From assembly GCF_018118585.1 (NCBI RefSeq), contig NZ_CP069421.1, positions 682,001 through 746,000 on the forward strand: 64,000 nucleotides of DNA, in the 5' to 3' direction. The position numbers and the translations under genes are program-made. This DNA is from Aristaeella lactis. GTDB taxonomy: Bacteria > Bacillota > Clostridia > Christensenellales > Aristaeellaceae. The notes beneath the pieces were generated by a model that saw only the letters and a program-made list of their open reading frames with translations, searched no databases and was not told the DNA's origin. Below, one piece after another: positions 42,281-50,867 of the stretch. Position 1 is the stretch's first letter, and each line of letters starts with the position of its first letter.

Positions 42281-44236
42281 TTACGGCGCAACCTGGTCAA
42301 AGTCAAACTCCAGAATCTTCAGCGTTCCGACAGTGGGATGAATCCAGCCTTCCTTTCCGTTTTCCAGTTTGATTTTGTACATGCCGTTGGGAGCTATATC
42401 AAGCACCTCATATTCAACGGAAGCTTTCGCGTGCCCGATCACACGGGAGGAAAGGGATGCCGTTTTATGAACATTCGGACTGTCTGTATCCCTGATCCTG
42501 AACCTTTTGATCACCTGTATTCCGCTGCCTTCCGAAAGGGAGAGGGAATTGCCCGAGGAGGAAACAAAAGTGTCGATGAAAAGATTCTGAAGATCTTCGA
42601 TTCTTTCGGAGTATACCAGCTGCTGCTCTTCAAGGGAAGAGTTTTCCGCCTTCAGGGAAGTGATCATTTCATCCCTGGTGCTGATACCGGTTTTCAGCCG
42701 TTCACTTTCGCCGGAGGTGCTGAGGATATCTTCCTTAAGCTGGTTCACCTCGTCGTTTTTATCCGAAAGGTCATCGGAAAGGGACTGGATGGTATTATCC
42801 CTGCTGGTGACCTCATTATTCAGGTCTTCGATGCGTGAATCCCTGTGTGTGACGTCCGCTTCAAGCGTTTCGATTTTCTCATTATTCAGGGCCAGATCCG
42901 CTGAAAGCTGAAGGATCTGTTCCTCCTTTTCAGACAGATCTGTCTGCAGGGAAAAGGCCAGTTCGGTCTGTCTGCCCAGCTTTTCCTGAAGCTCCTGAAT
43001 CTGTGCTTCTTTCGCGGATAGGTCTTTTGTCAGGACGGATACCTGTTCGGACAAGATGTCTGTTTTTTCCCTCAGGGATGAAGCTGTATCCGTGCTGTCC
43101 TTAAGACCGGCTTCCAGTTCCCGGATGCGCGTTTCCTTATCGGTACAGTCTCCGGAGAGACTGAGGATCTGTTCATCCTTTTCGGAAAGGACAGCTTCCA
43201 GTTTGCTGATCCGGCTGGAAGAAGCTGACACTTCAGAAGACAGCTTATCAAGTTCAGCTGCTTTTTCAGCAAGGGAAGCTGTCAGCGATGCGTTTTCGGA
43301 TTCGAGTCCGGAAACCTGGGATTCCAGCTCGGCAATACGGGCAGGATGCGGATCTGTTTCAGGAACAGCTGTGTTTTCCTGCTCACTGACAGGAGCAGAA
43401 ACCTGTGCAGCCGGTAACGGATCTTCATCGGAATTTGTTTCATGCGCGGTTTCGGCAGAAACAGTTTTCTGAAGTTCTGCAATCTCGCGGTTTTTATCAG
43501 CAAGAGATGTTTCGAGTTCCGCAATGACAGCGTTATTTTTTTTGAGAAGGTCTTCCAGTTCCCGGATGCGTTCCTCTGAAACAGCAGGATCATTACCGTC
43601 TGTTTCAGTGTTTTCGGGCTGGCTGGAAATCAAAGCGGAAAGGGATTCAAGCTGTGTGTTTTTACTGTTTATTTTTTCTGTTAAATCAAGTATTTCGGCG
43701 TTTTTTGATTCCAGATCCGCATTCAGGGCATCAATCTGTGCACTTTTCCCTGAAAGGCTGTTGTTCAGTTCATTGATCAGCTTGTCTTTCTGTTCAGCTT
43801 CTTCAGACATCGAGAGGATTCTGGCTGATTTTTCATCAATGGAATCTGAGTATTCGTCGATTGCTGCCGCCTGTGTGCTGAGCTGATCTGTAAGGGAGGT
43901 AATCTGTTCATCCCTGGAGGTGATGTCTGAGCTGAGGGCCTGAATCTGTTCATCCCTGGAAGTGATATCGGAACTGAGCGCCCTGATCTGTCCATCCAGC
44001 TCTGCGAGCCGGACATCCTTTTCAACCAGTTTCTGCTCCAGGGAGCTGACTTCAGAGGAAAGACCGGCAGTATCTTCATTCAAATCCTGAATCATCCGGT
44101 CCCTGTCATCAAGTTCAGCGGTGAGCGCCTCAATTTTACGGCTTTTTTCCTGATTGTTAGACAGATAAAGAACGCCCAGGACGACTGACAGCACAATCAG
44201 CATCGCGATGAGCGTAAAGGAAAAGCCTTTTTTCAT
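42281..44236 (-). CDS. Membrane-anchored long coiled-coil protein with C-terminal SH3-like domain
   Basis: 651 residues from the ATG at 44236 (minus), with GGAGG 9 bases before it; an upstream in-frame start at 44302 would bury the helix. One N-terminal membrane helix (SFTLIAMLIVLSVVLGVLYL) is followed by ~550 residues of near-continuous coiled coil built from ~14-residue units such as ALSSDITSRDEQI (twice in tandem) and EDLNNEVTSRDNTIQSLS. The last ~65 residues form a bacterial SH3-like module (IRDTDSPNVHK, then SRVIGHA, then GKEGWIHPTVGTLKI). Probably spans the cell wall or periplasm-like space as a rod with a wall-binding tip. No named family recognised; a promoter lies at 44304-44333. Confidence 0.85.
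   Translation of the reverse strand: MKKGFSFTLIAMLIVLSVVLGVLYLSNNQEKSRKIEALTAELDDRDRMIQDLNEDTAGLSSEVSSLEQKLVEKDVRLAELDGQIRALSSDITSRDEQIQALSSDITSRDEQITSLTDQLSTQAAAIDEYSDSIDEKSARILSMSEEAEQKDKLINELNNSLSGKSAQIDALNADLESKNAEILDLTEKINSKNTQLESLSALISSQPENTETDGNDPAVSEERIRELEDLLKKNNAVIAELETSLADKNREIAELQKTVSAETAHETNSDEDPLPAAQVSAPVSEQENTAVPETDPHPARIAELESQVSGLESENASLTASLAEKAAELDKLSSEVSASSSRISKLEAVLSEKDEQILSLSGDCTDKETRIRELEAGLKDSTDTASSLREKTDILSEQVSVLTKDLSAKEAQIQELQEKLGRQTELAFSLQTDLSEKEEQILQLSADLALNNEKIETLEADVTHRDSRIEDLNNEVTSRDNTIQSLSDDLSDKNDEVNQLKEDILSTSGESERLKTGISTRDEMITSLKAENSSLEEQQLVYSERIEDLQNLFIDTFVSSSGNSLSLSEGSGIQVIKRFRIRDTDSPNVHKTASLSSRVIGHAKASVEYEVLDIAPNGMYKIKLENGKEGWIHPTVGTLKILEFDFDQVAP
43898..43981 (-). 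repeat. Two tandem 42-bp repeat units in the coiled-coil gene
   Basis: Units 43898-43939 and 43940-43981 differ at about 8 of 42 positions and each encodes ALSSDITSRDEQI plus one residue. It looks like a recent in-frame duplication of one coiled-coil module. Confidence 0.85.
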
Positions 44237-44303
44237 CAGAAAAAACCTCCATGACAGGCGAGTGACATTCAGAAAAACAGCGAATAAATGATATGTTGGC
44301 ATT

Positions 44304-44333
44304 ATTATGGCACACGAGCAAACAGAAAGTCAA
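44304..44333 (-). promoter_or_regulatory. Promoter for the coiled-coil gene
   Basis: On the minus strand TTGACT (44328-44333), 18-base spacer, CATAAT (44304-44309), 68 bases before the start. The 44237-44507 gap holds this promoter and the divergent glmM promoter; nothing else was recognised there. Confidence 0.6.
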
Positions 44334-44410
44334 ACAAGGAAACAGAGGAAAGAAAAAGGACAGAATGCATTATTTGTAGAGTGAATGCCGCACATCTACC
44401 ATATCCTGTA

Positions 44411-44439
44411 TTGACAATCAGAAAATAAGACGTTATAAT
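44411..44439 (+). promoter_or_regulatory. Consensus promoter for glmM
   Basis: TTGACA (44411-44416), exactly 17 bases, TATAAT (44434-44439); about 60 bases of leader before the ATG at 44508. Confidence 0.92.
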
Positions 44440-44507
44440 ACATCTGATTTTTGAGTAAACCATGCAATTTTTCGGGCTGTACAGGAAAAGGAAAAAGGAG
44501 GATAAAT

Positions 44508-45872
44508 ATGGGAAGATACTTCGGAACAGACGGATTTCGCGGAAAAGCGGGCGTGGTACTGACTGCGGAGCACGCTTTTAAAACCGGACGGTACCTGGGA
44601 TGGTATTACGGCAAAAAGCACCTGGATGACAAGGCCAGGATCGTGATCGGCAAGGACACGCGCCGTTCCTCCTATATGTATGAAAGCGCCCTGGCTGCCG
44701 GTATTACTTCTTCCGGGGCAGACGCGTATCTGCTGCATGTCACTACGACCCCGTGCGTCAGTTATATTACGCGGACAGAGGATTTTGACTGCGGCGTTAT
44801 GATCTCCGCCAGCCATAACGCATTCTATGACAACGGTATCAAACTGATGAACGGTAAAGGCGAAAAAATGGATGATGATCTTCAGGACGCCATCGAGGAT
44901 TACATCGACGGCAAGACCGAAGAGATTCCTTTCGCAGCGGAAGACCGGATCGGCTGTACGGTTGACTTTTATACCGGCCGCAACCGGTATATCGGCTACC
45001 TGACCAACCTGGCGACCCGTCCGTTTGATGATCATAAAGTGGCGCTGGACTGCTCCAACGGCAGCAGCTGGATGATCGGACCTGCCGTATTCAACGCGCT
45101 CGGCGCAAAGACCTATGTGATCCACAATAAGCCTGACGGACTGAACATCAATAAAAACTGCGGCAGCACCCATATCGAATCCCTGAAGGAGTATGTGAAG
45201 GAAAACAAGCTGGATGTCGGTTTTGCCTTTGACGGCGATGCTGACCGCTGCCTGTCTGTGGATGAAAACGGCAATGAGGTTAACGGTGATAAAATCATGT
45301 ATATCTGCGCCAAATACCTCAAGAGCAAGGGACAGCTGCCAAGCAACACAGTCGTTACAACCATCATGAGCAATTTCGGACTGTACAAAGCCCTGGACAG
45401 CGCCGGAATCAATTATGAGAAGACTGCTGTGGGCGACAGGTATGTCTATGAAAACATGAAAGCGTACAACCACCTGATCGGCGGAGAGCAGAGCGGACAT
45501 ATTATTTTCCGCAAGCATGCCCGTACAGGTGACGGCCTGATCACAGCCATCATGCTGATGGAAGTGATGATTGATACACAGCTGCCCCTTTCCATCCTGG
45601 CCGAGCCCTGCAAGATGTATCCGCAGGTGCTGAAAAATGTGGTTGTGGATGATAAGGACGGAACACTGGCTGAACAGGCTGTTATGGATGCAGTCAACCA
45701 TTGCACGGAACAGCTTGGTGATACGGGACGCGTGCTGCTGCGCAAGAGCGGTACGGAACCTGTCCTTCGTGTGATGAGCGAGGCTACCAGCACAGAAGAG
45801 TGCGAGAAAAATGTGGATTATATTATCAACGCCATGAAAGAAAGCGGACATCTGATTGAGGTGAAGAAGTAA
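44508..45872 (+). CDS. glmM: Phosphoglucosamine mutase GlmM
   Basis: 454 residues from the ATG at 44508 (AAGGAGG 6 bases before). RYFGTDGFRGKAG at the N-terminus, the phosphoserine loop VMISASHNAFYDNGIK, the metal loop AFDGDADRCLSVDENG, sugar loop GGEQSGHIIF and the C-terminal RKSGTEPVLRVM. Converts glucosamine-6-P to glucosamine-1-P for UDP-GlcNAc and peptidoglycan. First gene of an amino-sugar operon. Confidence 0.96.
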   Translation: MGRYFGTDGFRGKAGVVLTAEHAFKTGRYLGWYYGKKHLDDKARIVIGKDTRRSSYMYESALAAGITSSGADAYLLHVTTTPCVSYITRTEDFDCGVMISASHNAFYDNGIKLMNGKGEKMDDDLQDAIEDYIDGKTEEIPFAAEDRIGCTVDFYTGRNRYIGYLTNLATRPFDDHKVALDCSNGSSWMIGPAVFNALGAKTYVIHNKPDGLNINKNCGSTHIESLKEYVKENKLDVGFAFDGDADRCLSVDENGNEVNGDKIMYICAKYLKSKGQLPSNTVVTTIMSNFGLYKALDSAGINYEKTAVGDRYVYENMKAYNHLIGGEQSGHIIFRKHARTGDGLITAIMLMEVMIDTQLPLSILAEPCKMYPQVLKNVVVDDKDGTLAEQAVMDAVNHCTEQLGDTGRVLLRKSGTEPVLRVMSEATSTEECEKNVDYIINAMKESGHLIEVKK

Positions 45873-46531
45873 TGCTGAAAACGAAAGATCTGTTTGACCT
45901 GAGCCACAGCAAGGCGGCTCCGATCCTGGAGAACACCGAATACCCCTGGGAAGCGCTGGACAAGATCAAGGATTTCATCATCGAGCTGGGCAAGACCCTG
46001 CCGAAGGATGAATATGACGAAGTCAGCGAGAATGTCTGGATCGCAAAGGACGCGAAGATCTATCCGAACAACTATATCGGCGCGCCCGCGATTATCGGCC
46101 ATGAGACCGAAGTGCGCCCCGGTGCCTTCGTCCGCGGCAGCGCACTGGTGGGTGACCACTGCGTGGTGGGCAACAGCACCGAGCTGAAGAACGTGATTCT
46201 CTTTGACAACGTTCAGGTGCCGCATTACAATTATGTGGGTGACAGCATCCTGGGCTACAAGAGCCACATGGGTGCCGGATCCATCACTTCCAACGTCAAG
46301 AGCGACAAGCTGCTGGTGACGGTGAAGTGCGGAGACGAGAAGATCGAGACTGGCCGGAAAAAGATCGGCGCCATGCTCGGCGACCGCGTCGAAGTGGGCT
46401 GCAACAGCGTGCTGAATCCCGGTACGGTCATCGGACGGGATTCCAACGTGTACCCGACATCCTGCGTGCGCGGAACCATTCCGGAAAAGAGCATCTGGAA
46501 GAACAACGGTACTGTTGTTGCCAAGAAATAA
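45872..46531 (+). CDS. Left-handed beta-helix acetyltransferase (GlmU C-domain-like)
   Basis: 219 residues; the start shares one base with the glmM stop (TAATG). After an ~80-residue N-terminal region, hexapeptide repeats run through IGAPAIIGHETEVRPGAFVRG, then VVGNSTELKNVILF, then GAGSITSNVKSDK and VEVGCNSVLNPGTVIG. The N-N-Y-I-G and V-P-H-Y-N-Y-V-G-D segments resemble the GlmU acetyltransferase half. Placed after glmM it probably acetylates glucosamine-1-P; the uridylyltransferase half is absent and must be encoded elsewhere. Strong C-ending codon use suggests high expression. Confidence 0.85.
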   Translation: MLKTKDLFDLSHSKAAPILENTEYPWEALDKIKDFIIELGKTLPKDEYDEVSENVWIAKDAKIYPNNYIGAPAIIGHETEVRPGAFVRGSALVGDHCVVGNSTELKNVILFDNVQVPHYNYVGDSILGYKSHMGAGSITSNVKSDKLLVTVKCGDEKIETGRKKIGAMLGDRVEVGCNSVLNPGTVIGRDSNVYPTSCVRGTIPEKSIWKNNGTVVAKK

Positions 46532-46564
46532 AAATATAAAAATCATTTCAAGGGGGAAATGACT

Positions 46565-47296
46565 ATGAAGGTTATCATCGCGAAGGACTATGAAGACGGC
46601 GCCCGCAAGGCAGCGGACATTATCGAGAAGATCGTACGGGAGAACCCGGAATGCACGCTGGGTCTTGCCACCGGTTCCAGCCCTGTGGGCATGTATAAGG
46701 AACTGGCCCGCCGCTGCAGGGAGGAAGGCCTGGATTTCAGCAAGATCCACAGCGTCAACCTGGACGAGTATGTGGGCCTGGACGGCACCCATGACCAGAG
46801 CTACCGTTACTTCATGAACGACAACCTGTTCGATCATATCAACATTGACAAGGCGAACACGTATGTCGCCAAGGGAACCGGCGACGTGGCCGCGAACCTG
46901 AAGGAGTTCAACGACATTCTGGACAGGACCGAAATCGAGATCCAGGTGCTGGGCGTCGGCCCGGACGGCCACCTCGGCTTCAACGAGCCCGGTGAAACCC
47001 TGTACGACGGCGCGCATGAGGAGACGCTGGATGATTCCACCATCGAAGCCAACAAGCGGTTCTTCGCGAGCAAGGAAGACGTGCCGACCCACGCTGTGAC
47101 CATGGGCATGGGCAACATCATGCGGGCGAAGCGCCTGATCATGATCATCAGCGGCAACAAGCAGGAAGCAGCCACCAAGCTGCTGATCGAAGACAAGATC
47201 GACCCGAAATGCCCCTGCACCTTCATGCGGCTCCATCGGGACGCCACCGTTGTCATCGAGAAAAAACTGGCGGACGAAATCGGATACAAGGGATAA
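46565..47296 (+). CDS. nagB: Glucosamine-6-phosphate deaminase NagB
   Basis: 243 residues from the ATG at 46565, 8 bases after AGGGGG (the ATG at 46559 is too close). GLATGSSPVGMYKELARR, VNLDEYVGLDGTHDQSY, GVGPDGHLGFNEPG and a late AVTMGMGNIMRAKRLIM are the family substrate-binding and catalytic segments (D, N, H and E of the active site). Converts glucosamine-6-P to fructose-6-P and ammonia, opposite in flux direction to glmM. Highly biased codon use. Confidence 0.98.
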   Translation: MKVIIAKDYEDGARKAADIIEKIVRENPECTLGLATGSSPVGMYKELARRCREEGLDFSKIHSVNLDEYVGLDGTHDQSYRYFMNDNLFDHINIDKANTYVAKGTGDVAANLKEFNDILDRTEIEIQVLGVGPDGHLGFNEPGETLYDGAHEETLDDSTIEANKRFFASKEDVPTHAVTMGMGNIMRAKRLIMIISGNKQEAATKLLIEDKIDPKCPCTFMRLHRDATVVIEKKLADEIGYKG

Positions 47297-47310
47297 GACT
47301 AACAGCACAG

Positions 47311-47342
47311 GGGACAGCTGCATAAGCGGCTGTCCCTTTTTT
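47311..47342 (+). terminator. Terminator after nagB
   Basis: 10-bp stem GGGACAGCTG / CGGCTGTCCC (one T-G pair), 6-base loop, TTTTTT. It ends only 11 bases before the next start codon, so the next gene may depend on read-through. Confidence 0.9.
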
Positions 47343-47353
47343 CAGGAGGAAAC

Positions 47354-48172
47354 ATGTTTCATTTTACCGAAATCGCCCCGGGCGTGAAACACATTCAGGA
47401 CGCCATGGGCGTCTGCTTTACACTGATCGAGGGAGACAAGCGCGCAATCCTGTTTGATACCGGATACGGGATGGAAGATGTGCAGGCGTATGTGAGAACG
47501 CTGACGGACAAGCCGGTGAAGGTATACCTGTCCCACGGACACCATGACCATGTGCTGGGTGCCAGGTGGTTTGGGCAGACCTTGATGGGCGAAGCGGACA
47601 TGGACGAATTCCGGGAAAGGACCGGTGAGGGACAGCGCAGGAAGGTCATGAAGCAGGCGGAAGGACAGGATGTGCCGGTACCGGACGATTTCATGATTGC
47701 GAACATCAGCCTGCCGGAGGCAATATGCTTCAACGGAAAAACCGGGACTTTTGACAGCCTGGAAGAGGACCTGGGCGGCCTGAAAATCCGTGTTATCCTT
47801 GTGCCGGGCCATACACCCGGAAGCATTGTGGTTTTCATACCGGCACGGGGACTGCTGCTCACCGGAGATGACTGGAATCCCTGCACCTGGATGTGGTTCC
47901 CGACTTCCATGGACGCTTCCGGATGGCGGGAGAATATGAAGACGCTGATCCGGGTGCTGGAAGACGACGGACCGGAAATCAAAACAGTGATCTGTTCACA
48001 TCAGCCAAAGGCCCGTGACGGAAAAGAGCTGAAAGCCTTCCTGGAGTACATGACGGATGAACGGATGAAAGCGGCACCGGCGGTGGATATGGGTGCGCCT
48101 ATCGATACACACCAGATTGTGAAGGATCCGGAAGGATGGGTGCTTTTATTTGATCTTCGAAAGATCAGATAA
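47354..48172 (+). CDS. Metallo-beta-lactamase-fold hydrolase
   Basis: 272 residues after AGGAGG. The zinc motif is SHGHHDHVLGA; further ligands lie in VIPG-type VPGHTPGSIVVF, LLTGDDWNP and the late VICSHQPK. Typical of small-molecule MBL hydrolases of the glyoxalase II/quorum-hydrolase type; the substrate cannot be told from sequence. The gene follows the nagB terminator with no separate promoter that I could see. Confidence 0.9.
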   Translation: MFHFTEIAPGVKHIQDAMGVCFTLIEGDKRAILFDTGYGMEDVQAYVRTLTDKPVKVYLSHGHHDHVLGARWFGQTLMGEADMDEFRERTGEGQRRKVMKQAEGQDVPVPDDFMIANISLPEAICFNGKTGTFDSLEEDLGGLKIRVILVPGHTPGSIVVFIPARGLLLTGDDWNPCTWMWFPTSMDASGWRENMKTLIRVLEDDGPEIKTVICSHQPKARDGKELKAFLEYMTDERMKAAPAVDMGAPIDTHQIVKDPEGWVLLFDLRKIR

Positions 48173-48223
48173 ACATGCATCATGAATAATTCAAAGTTTT
48201 ATACTGAAAAAAACGATACAAAT

Positions 48224-48262
48224 AAACCCGCTTCGATGAATTGAAAGCGAAGCGGGTTTATG
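48224..48262. terminator. Bidirectional terminator between the MBL and glutamine synthetase genes
   Basis: 12-bp stem AAACCCGCTTCG / CGAAGCGGGTTT (48224-48235 with 48248-48259) with a 12-base loop. Plus-strand tail is TTTATGTTTT; on the minus strand it is TTTATTTG. It sits between convergent genes. Confidence 0.85.
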
Positions 48263-48273
48263 TTTTATGAAAA

Positions 48274-50358
48274 TCAGATGCTGAAGAGGAGCTCATCGTA
48301 GGTCGGGAACGGCCAATAGCTCCGGTCCGTGAGGGTCTCGAGGGTATCGGCTGACTTCCGGAGATCCGCCATGGCGGGCAGCACGGTATCGTGCATATAG
48401 CGGGCATCAGAAAGGGGATCGTCTCCGGCGGGGCGCTCCCGGATGACGGTTTCAAGCCGCAGAAGGTCGCTGTTCAGCTGATCCACTGTGGCACTGAGGG
48501 TGGACACCAGTGCCGGACCGCTGGCGCACTCCGCGCCGATTTCCCGGATGTTCCGGGAGGCCGCAGCCATATCACCGGTGAAACGCAGCACCGCGGGCAG
48601 GATCTGGCGACGGGCCATCATGATCATGGTGTTGGCTTCGATGGCAATGATCTTGGCGTAGGAATCCAGGCCGATATCCCGGCGGGAACGAAGTTCGGAT
48701 TCTGAAAGGACCTTGTGGGTCTCAAAGAGGCGGATGTTCTTTTCGTCGGTATAGCAGGGCAGGGCGTCCACGGAAGAATCAAGCCTGCAAAGTCCGCGTC
48801 TTTCGGCTTCCTTTACCCATTCGTCAGTATAATTGTTCCCATTGAAAATAATCCGCTTATGATCATGAATTGTCCTGACGATCAGATCGTGAAGCGCGGA
48901 ACGGAAATCCGACGCGTTTTCCAGCTCGTCAGCGAACTGGCGCAGGCTTTCGGCCACGATGGTGTTCAGGACCACGTTGGCATCGGAAATGGAATCGGAG
49001 GAGCCCAGGGAGCGGAACTCAAATTTGTTGCCGGTGAAGGCGAAAGGAGAGGTCCTGTTCCGGTCAGTGGTGTCCTTCGGGAACTTGGGCAGCATATGGA
49101 CGCCGATGGTCATATCGGTCTTCTCACGGCCGTTATAGATGGAACCGGTTTCCAGGGCTTCCAGGATCTCGGTGAGCTCGTCCCCGAGGAAGATGCTGAT
49201 GATGGCGGGCGGAGCTTCGCAGCCGCCCAGACGGTGGTCGTTGCCTGCGGAAGCCACAGAGGCGCGGAGCAGATCCTGATAATCGTCCACGGCTTTGATG
49301 ACCGAGGTCAGGAAGAGCAGGAACTGAGCGCTTTCATGGGGACTGTCGCCGGGCTCCAGCAGATTGTAGCCGGTGTTGGTGGACATGGACCAGTTGTTAT
49401 GCTTGCCGCTGCCGTTGACGCCGGCGAAAGGCTTCTCGGACAGGAGACAGTGGAGACCGTGTCGGCGGGCAACCTTCTTCATGATCTCCATGGTCAGCTG
49501 GTTGTGGTCGCAGGCCACGTTGACGATGGAATGGATAGGCGCCATCTCATGCTGGGCCGGGGCGGTCTCATTATGCTCGGTCTTGGCCAGGACGCCGACC
49601 TTCCAGAGTTCTTCATTCAGCTCTGTCATGAACGCCTGGACCCGGGTCTTGATTGTGCCGAAGAAGTGATCGCCCAGCTCCTGTCCCTTGGGGGCAGGTG
49701 CGCCAAAGAGCGTGCGGCCGGCGAAAATCAGGTCGCTGCGCTTGTCATACAGTTCTTTTTCAATCAGGAAATACTCCTGCTCAGGACCGACGGTGGGTGT
49801 GACGCGCGTGGCATCCAGCCGGCCGAAGAGTTTCAGGATGCGGACAGCCTGTTTGTTGAGCGCTTCCATGGAGCGGAGCAGGGGAGTCTTCTTGTCCAGG
49901 GCTTCGCCGCCATAGGAGCAGTATGCCGTGGGGATGCACAGGACGTGCTCCTTGATGAAGGCATAGGAAGTCGGATCCCAGGCAGTGTAGCCGCGAGCCT
50001 CAAAAGTGGAGCGCAGGCCGCCGCTGGGCAGGGAGGAAGCGTCCGCTTCGCCGCGGACCAGTTCCTTGCCGGAGAACTCCTGGATCACGCGGCCGCCGTC
50101 CACGGGCGTAATGAAAGCGTCGTGCTTTTCCGCGGTGACGGAATTCAAGGGCTGGAACCAGTGGGTATAATGTGTTGCGCCGCGCTCAACAGCCCAGTCT
50201 TTCATGGCGTTTGCCACAATGCTGGCAAGCTGGGGATCCAGACGGCGTCCGTCATCAATTGTTTTATGGAGGGCTTTGTATGTCTCCCGGGGAAGACGCT
50301 GGCGCATAACGGAATCATTAAACACATTGATACCGAAATTCTCTTCCACAAACGCCAT
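48274..50358 (-). CDS. glnN: Glutamine synthetase type III (GlnN)
   Basis: 694 residues from the ATG at 50358 (AAAGGTGGG before it). Type III length and motifs: [52 protein letters not shown], and [18 protein letters not shown] unique N-terminal ~150-residue region ([24 protein letters not shown]) also fits GSIII. It assimilates ammonia into glutamine; common in gut anaerobes. Codon use is strongly biased, consistent with high expression. Control: a sigma-A-like promoter at 50394-50422; no GlnR box was recognised. Confidence 0.97.
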   Translation of the reverse strand: MAFVEENFGINVFNDSVMRQRLPRETYKALHKTIDDGRRLDPQLASIVANAMKDWAVERGATHYTHWFQPLNSVTAEKHDAFITPVDGGRVIQEFSGKELVRGEADASSLPSGGLRSTFEARGYTAWDPTSYAFIKEHVLCIPTAYCSYGGEALDKKTPLLRSMEALNKQAVRILKLFGRLDATRVTPTVGPEQEYFLIEKELYDKRSDLIFAGRTLFGAPAPKGQELGDHFFGTIKTRVQAFMTELNEELWKVGVLAKTEHNETAPAQHEMAPIHSIVNVACDHNQLTMEIMKKVARRHGLHCLLSEKPFAGVNGSGKHNNWSMSTNTGYNLLEPGDSPHESAQFLLFLTSVIKAVDDYQDLLRASVASAGNDHRLGGCEAPPAIISIFLGDELTEILEALETGSIYNGREKTDMTIGVHMLPKFPKDTTDRNRTSPFAFTGNKFEFRSLGSSDSISDANVVLNTIVAESLRQFADELENASDFRSALHDLIVRTIHDHKRIIFNGNNYTDEWVKEAERRGLCRLDSSVDALPCYTDEKNIRLFETHKVLSESELRSRRDIGLDSYAKIIAIEANTMIMMARRQILPAVLRFTGDMAAASRNIREIGAECASGPALVSTLSATVDQLNSDLLRLETVIRERPAGDDPLSDARYMHDTVLPAMADLRKSADTLETLTDRSYWPFPTYDELLFSI

Positions 50359-50393
50359 CGGAATCCCACCTTTCATCATCAATAATACATGTC

Positions 50394-50422
50394 AGTTTAG
50401 AAGAGATACGGAAGCGTGTCAA
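50394..50422 (-). promoter_or_regulatory. Promoter for glnN
   Basis: On the minus strand TTGACA (50417-50422), 17-base spacer, TAAACT (50394-50399), 36 bases before the start. Confidence 0.8.
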
Positions 50423-50516
50423 GGGTTTATTTTCAAGAAACAGAGCCATATGGTGCACAGCCGGAAAGAGACCGGAAAAACGTAACAATTAATACATATT
50501 TTTTTGTCCCATTTTA

Positions 50517-50525
50517 TGGTATCAT
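50517..50525 (+). promoter_or_regulatory. Possible extended -10 promoter for yerC
   Basis: TGG followed by TATCAT (50520-50525), 44 bases before the yerC start; the -35 region is AT-rich without a good hexamer. Confidence 0.4.
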
Positions 50526-50568
50526 ATAGTCGCACGCTAAAGTGTGAAATTGAGCGGGAAGTGACGTT

Positions 50569-50865
50569 ATGTTTGAACCAAAAATCAGAAACAGTCAGAC
50601 CGATCTGCTGATGAAAGCAATCCTTACGCTGGAAAGCGAGGAAGATGCCTACCGCTTCTTTGAGGATATCTGTACGATTCCCGAGATCAAGAGCATCAGC
50701 CAGAGGCTGGAAGTGGCCTACCTGCTTGACAGGAAGGAAACCTACCAGAAGATCGCGGAAGAGACAGGCGCGTCCAGCGCCACCATCTCCAGGGTCAACC
50801 GCTCTCTTTCATACGGAGCGGACGGCTACCGCCGTGTTCTTGATGCAATGGGAGAGAAAAAATAA
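50569..50865 (+). CDS. yerC: TrpR-like protein YerC/YecD
   Basis: 98 residues. The TrpR-superfamily helix-turn-helix is visible: RFFEDICTIPEIKSISQRLEV, then KETYQKIAEETGASSATISRVNRSL. A probable small DNA-binding regulator of unknown target. The order yerC-pcrA-ligA matches the yerC-pcrB-pcrA-ligA region of Bacillus, without pcrB. The next gene starts 2 bases later. Confidence 0.93.
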   Translation: MFEPKIRNSQTDLLMKAILTLESEEDAYRFFEDICTIPEIKSISQRLEVAYLLDRKETYQKIAEETGASSATISRVNRSLSYGADGYRRVLDAMGEKK

Positions 50866-50867
50866 GC

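Noticed and set aside
44237-44507. Possible small RNA or gene in the largest gap
   Set aside because: Only two divergent promoters and leader sequence were seen; no conserved structure or coding frame.
48715-50385. 556-codon plus-strand open frame opposite glutamine synthetase
   Set aside because: Shadow of a codon-biased gene; glnN on the minus strand has full family motifs.
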